From Flammula alnicola (taxonomy: Eukaryota > Basidiomycota > Agaricomycetes > Agaricales > Strophariaceae), in the NCBI GenBank assembly GCA_015499995.1, contig JADNRV010000024.1, forward strand, positions 186,001-250,000: a DNA stretch of 64,000 bases. Reading direction: 5' to 3'. Positions within the stretch are counted from its first letter, which is position 1, and each line of letters starts with the position of its first letter. Below are positions 47,546 to 58,647 of the stretch, piece after piece. A program made the position numbers and the translations under genes. Under the pieces are notes generated by a model. It did no database searches. It saw only the letters and a list, made by a program, of their open reading frames with translations, and had not been told where the DNA came from.

Positions 47546-48830
47546 ATGGCCGTCAAAAATTGGCTTGCAGTTCTTGCTTTCACTCTTCCACTATTGGCTT
47601 TATGTAAGTTAAAAACAGTGTTTCATCTGCTCGGCTGTAGCTGAATAGTTCGACCATGCAGCTGCACCAGCTACAGAATCCACTACTTCCTCTGGCATCA
47701 ACTTCCCGGCGTCATGCCCGGCTCTCCCATCCAATCTCACCCTGACTTCGGATTCCAAACTTCCCAACCCATTTAAATTTGCTGCCAATGGGTCACCCGT
47801 ACTTACGAAGGCTCAATGGGACTGTCGTCGCGAAGAAATTAATCAACTTTTCCAACGCTACGAGCTCGGAACCCTCCCACCGAAACCAGATTTCGTCTCT
47901 GGCTCTCTCTCTGGTGACACACTCACCATCGACGTCGCCCATTCTGGCAAATCCATCTCCTTCAACGTCAGCGTTGCCTTGCCGTCTTCGGGTGAAGCTC
48001 CATTCCCTGCCGTTATCGCTCTTGGCGGCAGTAGCATCCCAACTCCTCAAGGCGTTGCTGTACTCGCATTTGACAACGACGTCATTGCACTGCAGAACGA
48101 CGCAACCAGCCGGGGCATAGGAGACTTCTACACCCTTTACGGAACCAATGCCACTGCGTCTGCTATGACTGCCTGGGCATGGGCCATCAGTCGGATCATC
48201 GATGTGCTCGAGACAAAACCAGAAGTCAAGGTCGATCTCACCAGGCTCGGTGTCACGGGTTGCTCGCGCAATGGCAAGGGTGCCCTAGTCGCCGGAGCGT
48301 TCGACAATCGCATCGCCCTCACCATCCCACAGGAGTCAGGGTCGGGTGGAGAAGGCTGCTGGCGCATCTCTGACCAGATGCTCGCGGACGGTATCGACAC
48401 ACAGACCGCCTCCGAAATCGTCCAAGAGAACGTCTGGTTCTCTACAACCTTCGCAGAATATGCAAATGACGTCGACGTCCTCCCATTCGATCACCATATG
48501 CTTGCAGGCTTGATTGCCCCTAGGGCATTGTTCGTCATCGACAACACGGGCATAGACTGGCTGGGCCCCGAATCCAACTTCGGGTGCATGAAGACCGCCA
48601 ACAAGGTATGGCAGGCGCTGGGCGTTCCCGACAACATGGGCTTCTCCGGGGTAGGGAACCACAGTCATTGCGCATTCCCGGCGTCTCAGCAACCACAACT
48701 CGATGCCTTCTTCAACAAATTCTTCTTCAGCCAACACACGAACACCAGCATCATCGAGACGGACGGTGCCAATGACCTCGGCTTCGTGGATTCGGATTGG
48801 ATTGACTGGAAGGTCCCTCGTCTCCTGTAG
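47546..48830 (+). CDS. Glucuronoyl methylesterase (CE15)
   Basis: This secreted esterase should cleave ester bonds between 4-O-methyl-glucuronic acid of xylan and lignin alcohols. Exons are 47546-47603 and 47662-48830; the protein has 408 residues. The signal peptide is MAVKNWLAVLAFTLPLLAL. The CE15 nucleophile motif GCSRNGKGA is present, as are IPQESGSGG, the conserved SNFGCM and the catalytic His in GNHSHCAF. There is no cellulose-binding module, and the length fits a catalytic domain alone. It lies between two P450s and near an AA7-like oxidase and a sugar transporter, which fits lignocellulose degradation. Confidence 0.96.
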
Positions 48831-49299
48831 TTATGAGGCCTCGGATATGTAGTCGATCTCTATGATCAAATGTTTTGCAACGTCTTCTGAAATGAAATTG
48901 AATACTTTAGCCTGCACGAAGTCGGCAAGAGGTGTACATGTTCCATGGACTTCCGCTCATCGTCAATCTTCAGCATATTGGGCTCGACATTTCTTAACGG
49001 CGTGAGTGACAACGCGGAGCAATAGTATTGTCTTGGACAAACAAAGTTTCCGTTGGAATTGCCAGTCATTGGCGGAATCGATCTACCATTTGTCCAAGGA
49101 ATCGATGTCGCAGCATCTTCATGTCACGAGTTGTCAAGGCTAGAACCCATAAAATCGGAAGTGCTGTGCCTGGGTCGAAGCTGATTCTGAAAACGACAAT
49201 GAATCATTATGAGATATTCCGTGTCACAAAAAGCAATAGAATGCGAATAAAGCAAAAATTCCGCCCAAGCAGTAAATCAACGCGTGGTTTTGAAAGAAA
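48831..49299. other. Short intergenic between convergent genes
   Basis: 470 bp of 3' flank between CE15 and the P450 at 49.3 kb. Nothing else seen. Confidence 0.5.
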
Positions 49300-51364
49300 T
49301 CAATCGATGCGTTTTCTGAATAGGACTTTTGCACTGCGGCTGGGAATCGCATTAGCTTCCATGTACATCTTTGGAGGGTACTCGTCCTTTTCCAACTTGA
49401 CATCATAATTTGTTACGATGTGTGCCATCATGATTTTGAGTTCTGTCATCGCAAAGAAACGGCCCGGACTGTGGTATAGTGTGGTAAGGTTAGTGATTTC
49501 TAGAATAACCGAAGACATATTTTAATGACGCTCACCAAGCCGCGCGCCCATGTCCAAAGGAGTGGTATTCGAGCGTTGGTGACGTAACCAGGGGTTGGTC
49601 TTCCGCCTGTTCTCGTACGTAGCGGAAGGCGTCAAACACATCTGGATCGGCATAGTTTTCTTCATCATAATGTCGGCCACAGACATTAATAGCGATCGAG
49701 GTGCCTTTGGGAACGCTTAAGCCATCTGAAAACGTGAAATCCACCAAAGCTGTCCTGCCCCCAGAAACTGTATTACAAAAGGGTTATCGGTATACTGCAC
49801 GCGCTGGGACAAAGAACCGCCGAGTACTCACGACTGGACATGAAATGCATCCGTTGCGATTCACGAAAGAAACTATCGAGTCTGTGCATTTTAGAAAAGG
49901 CATCCTTTGTCCATCCCTCCTCTTTCACAATAGTTTGCACTTCTTCCCGAAGGTCCTTAGCATCTTGTGGTTTCAGACATAGTGCATATAATGCAGCGGT
50001 GAATGTCTATCCAGGAATAAATATCAGATGACGAAGCGGATGACCTGGTAAGACGGATTTACGATGGAGGAGGTATGAATAGCGCCAAAGCTAACGAAAA
50101 GCATTCGGCTGCTAATATCAGCCACTGTAATCTTCTCGTTTGCTGCTTTGGCACCATCCATAAGCCAAGAAATAAGATCATTCTTCTCGCAAAAGAAAAA
50201 TTTAGTGTAACGTCAATAAACGACAAGCGAAGGACACCCACAGGTTTATCGGGCCAGTCAGACCCGTACAACCTTTCTTGCTCCAGCCTGTGTTCGATGA
50301 TTGGTTTGAGAAGCCCTTCCATTTTGGCCCTAAGTCCATGGGTTCCCGTAAAAACTCTTGAAGCGAGCCTATATATATCATGAGGGCATTGAGCGATGGG
50401 TTTCAGAACAATACGCACGGTCTCAAGGGTATAGGGAAAAGCCTTATAACCCTGCCTTTGTATATTTCCAGGGTCGCCCGCTCACAAAGAGAACGGAATC
50501 CCGCATCTTCACCTAATTTCGGAAGAAGATCAGGAAATATTGCTCGGAGATAAACTGAGAGATGCGAGTACTTACATAGAGGCTGTCCAACGAAGTACCG
50601 CGAGGAAACCTTGCAAATAACATCAACTTGAAAATCGAATGCTGGTATTGCTACCCATTCTTTGCACAGTTATGAATTGAGAATGAGCGCAAAGAAGGGA
50701 ATGACGGCACACCTTCTCCATTGTCGGCTATTCCGTCGCTGTAGGCACTCACCACTTCTTCATAGATCTCCTGGAAGCGAGGCCCAATGTTCCTTGTCAA
50801 AGACGTGCGAATGACAGTGGAATGGTAGGGATTATTTGTGATAGCAGGCCCAAGTGTAAGATCGAACTGGAAGAACTGTAGTGAAGACAAAACGTGTTCG
50901 AACGTCTTACATCACCGACTTTGATTCAGACGATCAACGTACTGTAGATGTACTCTTGAAGCCGTTCAGCTTTCCATCACTCGCTCGACGTATGTCATCA
51001 ACGTATTGTGATCCGTTGAAGACGACGAGCCACCCATCAATCATTGGAATTTTGAAGGCACGTCTGGGGTGCTGGATCCCAATTACTTAGATCAAGAACT
51101 CTTCATGATTCGTGACCACGTACCAAACGGTATCCCTTTTCGAAGATGTCTTTTCCTCCGAGAACATAGCGTATAGACGAAATCCAAGACAGGATTGGAT
51201 CAGAGTAGCCTACGGTGGGAATGTGATCGAGCTGTAACAATCCGGGGTTAGCAGGCCGTTAAGAGTGGGCTATAGGATGAAATCACGTCGCGCTTGCGGA
51301 AGGCATAGGCATAGACAACCAGCAAACCGCTCGCCAAAAGCGCTAGATGGGTGGTGGCGAACAT
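49300..51364 (-). CDS. Cytochrome P450, CYP512-like group, copy 3
   Basis: This is the third member of the same family. The anchor is MFATTHLALLASGLLVVYAY with AFRKRD before intron 1. LGPAITNNPYHSTVIRTSLT follows, the ExxR motif lies in LDSFFRESQRMHFM, and FTFSDGLSVPKGTSIAIN and FDAFRYVREQ come next. The heme loop is SFGHGRAAC-PGRFF, with the Cys completed across an intron (TG/T). The tail is AKVLFRKRID. It appears intact, with about ten short introns. It is in the same orientation as copy 2 and convergent with CE15. Confidence 0.92.
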
Positions 51365-51741
51365 GGTGGGCGTCGTAGAACTGACGTGGGAGCAGTTCCT
51401 CTGTATCAAATGGAGCGCTGACGGCAGTGAGTGAGCGCTGAGTGCTGAGCTCTCAGGGCTCTAACCCTGAAGGCATGTCCTGTGACCTCTTACATAAAAG
51501 TTATAAATCGAGGTAACTGCGTTATTAACATTACACAGGGATAATTTGGACAGTTGAGAAAGTCAGAAATTGGGAGCATCAAGGCCATAAGGCAGGGTGT
51601 TCATCCCTTCAATGAAGCTGCGATAAATCACGAATCAGTCAAGGGTGTAGGAAACATAAGAGGTACATACTAAATGTATGGGTGAAGGTGCTAACTAAAA
51701 GAGCCAATGAGTAGCCTTGAGAAGCGTCAGCGCTCTTATGA
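51365..51741. other. Short intergenic
   Basis: 377 bp contain the P450 promoter and the 3' flank of the next gene. GAGCGCTGA-like short repeats occur near 51410-51450. Nothing else seen. Confidence 0.4.
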
Positions 51742-52935
51742 CTATGGACCACGGAAGCGTGTTCTTGATATGAATCTGGATAGTTGTCGTTCCAGAAGTG
51801 CTGCCGATTCCATTGCCTTCAGAACCATCTCATAGGTTTCTGCGTCAAGAGGCTCTTCTGTGTCGAGCGCTCCAATCGTTTGAGTAAGAGCCTCCATTTT
51901 TGGCGTTGCATCCTGGAGAATACCCAAGGCAATAGTCATCGATGGCGAAGGGGCGCTTGGACGAGTTAATTCTCTGGAAGGAACATTAAGCGATGTTTCA
52001 TGGGTCTGAGGGAGGTGAGGAATGGGAGGTGGGTAGGCAAATTCATGATTGTCGATATCCATGTCTGCTTCAGAAGGAGCAGAGGAAGACGGAGAAGATG
52101 GAGAAGACGGAGGATATGAAGTGGAGAAGGCGCTCGGCGGTGGATGTGAAAATGTCCGCGAATCAGACATCCTGATGGCGTCAGGGGGTTGGGAGAGAGA
52201 ATGCGAGTAACGTTCAGCAGGGCTGTGATCTTCTAGGGTATGCGGTATCTCAGAACTTGAGGCATTTTGGGTTGTATATAGCTGCTTTGCCTGACGTGCG
52301 CGGGTACTCGCGCAGAATGAGCCACGGGATCCAACGTCCTCATCTCCGCTCGGATGTAATCACTAAAGTACAAGTCAATTAAAATGCTGAGCGAGGCATA
52401 TAAGACCGCTACGCACCGAGTTAATTGTATCCCTGTCTCCTCGAATATTGCTTGCTTCACAATTCGAGGACCAAGCTTTCCAGCAGGGTCTTTTGCCATT
52501 TGATCCAAAATGAGCTGTCTTTTCAAGTCATCGCTCAGTTCGAGTGTAGTGATATGGCTTCCCCGTAGGCCAAGCTTCCGTTTACGTCGCGATATACTAG
52601 ATTCACTAAATAGGTGGCATGCTCCAGGTAAGTAATTGCTTTAATGAATAGGAAAAATACAAACCTCAAAGTGAGGCCATGTTCCTCGAGGAGAAGCTTG
52701 CTGATTTGCTTTTTGTCGCTGACACCCTTCAAGTGATACTGTTCCAATAATTTTGCGACATGAGGGTCATCAGGCAATGCTATAAAGACACGAATTCAGT
52801 TCCAAAATTTCAACAGTAATCCATGGAACTTGCTCACTGACGCCGGTCCTTGTACTGATTTTTCCCCAACTTATTGTTATTGTTTCCTTTCTTTCGATTA
52901 CTGGGGCCTGGTCCTTGGTTACTGATTGCATACAT
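51742..52935 (-). CDS. HTH protein related to the N-terminus of integrase-type proteins, lacking the integrase core
   Basis: The start at 52935 gives MYAISNQGPGPSNRKKG, basic and Asn-rich. Following exons encode LLEQYHLKGVSDKKQISKLL and SESSISRRKRKLGLRGS, an HTH-like unit. GPRIVKQAIFEETGIQLTR and DYIRAEMRTLDPVAHSAR come next, the arrangement found before the integrase core in a family of mushroom integrase-like proteins. Instead of the core, an intron near 52250-52300 appears to join an open Ser/Pro-rich frame (SYPPSSPSSPSSSAPSEAD). It ends in a helical tail (LDAETYEMVLKAMESAALLE), with the stop at 51742. It could be a domesticated DNA-binding protein or a truncated element. The alternative is two small genes, 52233-52935 and 51742-52170. 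The junction is not certain. Confidence 0.6.
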
Positions 52936-53280
52936 TGTCGCTATAAAGCTGGAGCCCGCAATAAAACTAGGTATAAGCAAGTTGAACAGAAGTTGAAGGG
53001 GAAGAGACGCAAACGCATTCAATGTGCATAGTTCCCACGGACTCCTCCGCTTTCGGTTGATCTAACCTGTACAGATTCAACACAAATGCAGCTCAATGCT
53101 GCCCATGGACAACGACTGTCATGGATAAGAAAACAGTCGGTCTGCTTTTTGGGAAATTGAATTGGAATTTTGCATTGCATTAAATAGAAAGTAATCGATC
53201 CCCAAAATTTGTACTACATTATGTTAGTATTATCAGAATCATTTAGATATTTGGTTTCGCCAGAAACAGCGCTAGCTATG
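52936..53280. other. Short intergenic
   Basis: 345 bp, AT-rich; promoter of the HTH gene and 3' flank of the oxidase gene. Nothing else seen. Confidence 0.4.
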
Positions 53281-55834
53281 TCAAAGCTCCGCGGAGCCTT
53301 GCAATTCCTCGCTGTCATCAACAGAATTAGTGCTAGGATAGCATTTGTATCTGTCGTCTTGAGCTCCTTTCCACCCAACTAGATTTGAAACCTAGTTAGT
53401 CATCTTGAAACGGTATGTGTGGTGACGTGTAATACGTACCACAGCGCCAGCAATCAAGGATGTGGTCCGGGTCACTGTTGCAATGTTATGAGATTAACAT
53501 ACAATACCATATCGATCTAGTAGACCGCAAACGACACTTACTATTTCTCTTTTATAGCCAAAAGTTTAGCATAATGGGGTCCCCAGAACGATGTTTTGTA
53601 ATCAGGTTCATAAACGTCGGCTTCGTTCTATTCGATATCGATCAGCAATGGCTTTAGTAGAGGGCATGTTCGCAAAGAAGAGGTACCATGTAAACAGCAG
53701 CATCAGGCGTGCGCTCGCGGACAGTAGCCCAAAGTTTTGTGACCTTCTGATACTGGCCCATTCGATCCGCAAGAGTCGAGTTGAAATTCCAGTGGAAGCT
53801 CATGAGAGACTGCAAGGGCACGTCAGTATTGTCATCGAAAAATAACGAAGCAAATTTTATCATACGTGCCAAACGGCGTTACGCCATGCTGGGTTGATAG
53901 ATGTCCCGTCTTTATCAAAATCCTTGAATCCGAAAGGCGTGACAGCGAGAATTTGGCAAAAATCAGAGTCGAGCATCGCTTTGATCATGGCATCGATCAG
54001 AACTTCGTCCGTGAATTTGTCGGATGGGATGAGGCGGGTACCCATGACCTGTGGTCTTCCTACTGGCTGATGGCAGGTAGGTCAATTCGAGAAACGCGAA
54101 CGTGGACAGCAGACATACATCAGTATTTGGAGCAATGAACGTATCAAAGAAATCGGTATTAGAATCCATAGTGAAAAATATGGTCCTGCCGCCAACAGAG
54201 GAAAACGCTTCGATGACACTAGCAGCAGATTTCTCAGCATCGGCTGCATTCAAGATAGGATTGGCCCAAACGGCACTTGACAACGCCGGCTACAGATTTG
54301 TAAGTTTGGAAAAGCAAGAAGAAATCTGTACTACACACTGTAATGTATCCACCCCAGCCGTCACTTCCCAATTGTACCGCACCTTTCGAAAGGGCTTTCA
54401 ACAATTTGACACTATTGTCTCTCGTGTTTTCGTACATGCCCAAAACCCTGTTATTGACTTCATTAGTAAAACGACCCCTCATAAGAAAATCACGTACGCT
54501 TGAACAGTGACTTGAGGAGTAGACATGAACGTGCTCTCGAGTACGACTCCAAAAGTACCACCGCCTCCACCACGAAGAGCAAAGAACAGATCTTGGTTTT
54601 GACATTTATTCGCGGTACGATACTGGCCATCCGGAGTCACGATTTTGAATTGGAGCACTCTGTCAACACCAAGTCCCAGGGCAGGCGACATTGCACTATG
54701 GCCCCCGCCCTGCCACAGATTAAAAACATAAGTTTGTTCCATTTTCGAAATTTGACAATCGTATACCCACCATCACCCAGCCACCCGATGCTCCAACACT
54801 AGGATCAGCTCCTGCAACAAATGTAACATTGTTATCACGCGCCAAATCATAGATCGCACGGAAATTTTGGCCAGCCTGTCATATAAAGGTCTCCTGAGCT
54901 AAGTTAAAAATTACAGAGGCAATGAGCACCAACCCCAATGGTGATGGCTGTGGTGGGCTCTGACGAACATCCCTCGGGGACGAAATTCCTATCAAGAACA
55001 AGCTACATGTTGGTTTCATGAGAACCGCGTATATTTCATTAACAGAGAGTCCGTACCTTGTCAAGTTTACGCGTCTGTATTGTTGGTGGAACACGTTTTG
55101 AGCTTCACACATCGAGACACTTTGATTCTTGCAAGACGTACCCAGAGTGCCAAAGTTCCCGGCCCCGCGCTACGTCCGAAGTAATCGTGCTGCAAGCTAA
55201 AATCAGTTTATGGCATAACGCAGTATATTCATTCGTACCCCAGAGTTTTTAATGACCAAGGGAACTTTAGTTTTCCGGGTAAAAGCAAATGTTGCTCGGA
55301 CATCGTTTGGACCTTTAATGTCAATCTTAAGTACCCGTCAAAATCAATATCGCCTTTTCGCAGTCAAGGGATGAAGAATACTCACATAATAGCTTGGTAC
55401 ACTTCCTTGTCGACACTGTTGCGGAGAAGAAAAAGCAGTAGGGTTTAAAGGATTGGCCCAATCAAGAAGGCATTCGTCGCCACTTGTTTGACAGGTCTCC
55501 CATTGAGGGAGTTCGTAGGCACCGAAAGCGTCAGAACGGAATACTTTTCGAGAACAACGGGGTGAGCAACCTTAACGATGAAGAAACTCGTGGAAAACAC
55601 ACCATGGTCTTCGTATCTTGACTGGATTTCTGCACACTGCACTGGGTCCGGCGTGTTCAATGCTCCTCCTTCCCGAAAAGAAAAGCAAGGTTGGGAAAAT
55701 GGTACTCCGTTCTGAAGGCGCCCTCCGACAGTGTTATTTAGAGCCGTCCAATCTTGCGAGGTGACCACATTGGCAGTCATCAACTCCGACACGAACTTGA
55801 GAAGAGTCCATGGTGACGGAAGAGAGTCGAACAT
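53281..55834 (-). CDS. Berberine-bridge-type FAD-linked oxidase (AA7-like)
   Basis: This flavoprotein oxidase belongs to the family that includes oligosaccharide oxidases and secondary-metabolite enzymes. Visible parts in order are QDWTALNNTVGGRLQNGVPF, then GDECLLDWANPLNPTAFSS. IKNSGHDYFGRSAGPGTLAL follows, with the His for covalent FAD. ADPSVGASGGW-GGGHSAMSP comes next, where bicovalent members carry a Cys, so one covalent link is likely. Later come QDLFFALRGGGGGTFGVVLE and the C-terminal BBE domain (YMNEADVYEPDYKTSFWG, YDPDHILDCWRCVGWKG), with the stop at 53281. There are more than ten short introns. The start at 55834 (MFDSLPSPWTLLKF) lacks a clear signal peptide, although most relatives are secreted; an upstream first exon may be missing. 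The substrate is unknown. Confidence 0.9.
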
Positions 55835-56708
55835 TGGGTTGCCTAGGTGTAATAGCTCGTACTGACTGGTATTCGCATACTTATAGCCCCGACAAATCTA
55901 TTTCTGTCTGACAGACCAGAGTCCGTATTTGCGGGGTAGCGGCATCAGAAGCAGTTTGATATGTGTTAAAGCACATTGCAAGCCATGGGCGCCCTCCAAA
56001 GATGGATCCAGGTTGTGACAATGATGACCTTCTTTCAAGCCCTCGACCCCAACCTCCTGCGAACTTGTGGATCAAGGCGTGCTTCGAAATATTGTCAGAG
56101 GAGAATTTGCGCTCCAGAATTCGATAGCCAAAAGGTAGGAAAGGTAAGATAGGGAAGGTTTCTACCTCGGCCTATCAATTTGCGTCACTCTGGTTAGCTG
56201 CCAGGGCAATTGTCGATCCGTGGGCTGAATGCTGATGCTTTTCAAACCACCAGAGACTCAAGATGTGAGGGCTTGAAGGTCCATGTCAAGCTCTGAAAAT
56301 GACATCATATAAGTGGGATAGGTAAAAGTAGAATCCTTGGAGAGTTTCAACGTCCGAAGCTGAAGGAAAGGTACATAGTTGTTAATGGAAAGAACGGGAA
56401 AAGAACGGGAAAGAAAGTTGCAATCGTTGCGACTCGATACACAACACGTGATGACTTCAGCTGATCTCGTGACTGAAGCGCGTCGAACGCGCTGAGCTAA
56501 GTAATTAATTTCAAAGCTGGGAGGCTGCGAGTCCGATGCGTCGCCACATTTCGCCGGCAATATAAAATATTCTGAATGTTTATCCTAAGTATTTGGAGGT
56601 CAAACAGTAAGTTGTCAATAAGTATTTCACATATTTTTGTTTTATAGCGGATCCTACAAGGATCCTAGTCAGACTCTTGGCAACAGCGGCGGGAACTTAG
56701 GTAACAAA
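55835..56708. other. Intergenic, possibly with a missed first exon of the oxidase
   Basis: Between the oxidase and the hydrolase, both on the minus strand. Short ORFs at 55881-56075 and 56258-56560 have no domain. A first exon with a signal peptide might lie in the left part, but none was obvious. Confidence 0.35.
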
Positions 56709-58045
56709 TCAAAATGTATTCTCCAGCCACGGACGGATTACTTCATCAACAATCTGAAAACTATTCTTCTCCATGAACATCATATGTCCGTTCCCAAAGA
56801 TGCCGACGTCTGCAAGGGCGACATGGTTTACCTGTACCCCAGCCTGCCTTAGGAAATCTACGCTACATTCGTCATAGACTGTGTGATAACCTGACTCGGA
56901 AGTAATGAAAAGTACAGGAATTTTTCCAAGGTTAGCGAGTTTACGAGCAGGGGCGCTCTGCTGGATGCAAGTAAAATTGGGAGTCGAAGCAACGGCGACT
57001 GTGCTAATGTCGGAGACAGATTGGATGGGAGGTGTGAACGCAACCGGGATCTCGGTCAATCCGTATGGACGCGCAGCCAACAAAGGTGGAAAGACAGCGT
57101 TGATGAAAGGTGGGCCCATGGGTTCGATGGTCACAATGGCTTTGACCAATAATGACCTGGCGTCTGCTATTGACCAGCCATATTGACCAGACTGCGAATG
57201 TGTAAGAATAATGGCGGGCTACGAAGAGATTCGCCACAGTAAGTTCGTCAGGTTGGATTGCATCGAAAAAGGGATGATTACCCCGATTTTGTCCAACAAT
57301 TCCACTCCAGCGTTATGCATCCTCACTGAGGCCTCGACATTTGACATGAGAAATGGCATCATGGACACGTAGAAATTATCGAAGGTGGGATCGCCTCGAC
57401 TACCATTTCCCGGCCATTGGGTATGGAGATGTGCTTGAGGCCATAGATTGAACCTCCGGGTCGCGGTGAACCTCTGCTCAATCGTGAGAGTGTCAAACGT
57501 GCTTTGCGGTCCGTCGACTCCTTGTTGCCATGTAGAACGACCACGAGATGGTTGATCAACAATGTACAGCTTAAGGAGATATTGCGTTATGGAGGTCGGA
57601 GAATGAACCAGAAGAGTGGCCTTACTTCGTATCCTTTGCTCATAAAGTAATCTGCCCATCCTGGTCTCCCATCTGGAGTGTTCAAAAAATTTGTGCCGGT
57701 CATTCCTATTATTGAAATGTCTCCTTAGGAAATATAAACGAGAAAGAAAAAGCTGTCTGACTCACCGTTTCCATGAATCATCACAATCGGATATTTCTGC
57801 GTGACCTTCGCAGGGACCAGGTGTTCCACATACAATTGTCGAGTCGAAATTGCAGAGTCCCCAGATTCATTGGAGTTCGGTATATATGAACCTCCTACGT
57901 AGAAATAGGATCGACTGTGAAGGATGCCCTCAAAGATGGTCTCGCTATTATCTCGAGGCCCAGTTTTGCTTTTGATATAACCAGAGAAAGTTGGGTGCAC
58001 CCCAAGGAAGGCGGCACAGAGCAGAGCAAGAAAGGAGAACTTCAT
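56709..58045 (-). CDS. Secreted alpha/beta hydrolase
   Basis: This is a putative esterase or lipase-like enzyme. The start at 58045 gives the signal peptide [20 protein letters not shown]. The core begins with the strand and oxyanion loop YPIVMIHGN, then [11 protein letters not shown]. The nucleophile elbow [10 protein letters not shown] has its Ser and is reached by an intron that ends at CGTAG. Near the C-terminus are [17 protein letters not shown] and the catalytic His in [11 protein letters not shown]. The protein ends in [10 protein letters not shown] and looks complete. It resembles the hypothetical secreted hydrolases common in fungi, and the substrate is not known. Neighbours are an AA7-like oxidase and a sugar transporter on the same strand. 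Confidence 0.9.
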
Positions 58046-58647
58046 GGTAAGCGATCGACCCCAAGAAGTAGATTGATTAAAAGAGCGATCCTTCGATGGC
58101 CCTTCCTGGGTATAGTTGGACATTCTCCGCCGAAACCCAAGGTACGAAGCTCCAGTGGCAGTCAGCTCAGTATACACAGACTGGTAATGTATGCGAAGGG
58201 TGACAAACTTTCTGTGCGTCAATCGAGTTAAATGTGAAAATGGCTGAGGAAACTCGAAGCCAACTGAAGTCGATGTCCCGGTCGCTTAGAAAAATAATTT
58301 TCGACACAAAATAGACGCTATGCAGAAAGCAGTGGTACCGCAGGCAGTAAAGCTATTCGTAAAGAGCATAAGGAGGCGAGCTAGGCGAGACTGAGTAGGA
58401 CTGAGTCTGATTGAAGTGAGAAATTTAGAGAAGCGACGGTCAGGTGATCGAGAGAAGTGCTCCAGAGGCCTTCGGTTCGAGTCCGACCAACCCATCCCCA
58501 TGCCAAAAGAACATCAAAAAAACATTATTATTCATGACATAAGCACCAAGAAAAATTACAATTGAACTCGAAGTCATTCAACCTTGTATAAGAAAGTTCG
58601 GTCATTGTCCGATGTCATTCAGGATAACATGGACGAGTGACAAATCA
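58046..58647. other. Intergenic with a Pol III B-box-like motif
   Basis: The region contains GGTTCGAGTCC at 58474-58484, a perfect match to the consensus B box of tRNA genes, followed by CGACCAACCC. No matching 5' acceptor strand or A box could be placed, so no tRNA is called. The left part is the hydrolase promoter. Confidence 0.4.

Noticed and set aside
58286..58501. 71-codon minus-strand ORF with WSDSNRRPLEHFSRSPDR
   Set aside because: This kind of peptide is typical of translated antisense tRNA-like sequence; the B-box motif on the plus strand explains it better than a protein.
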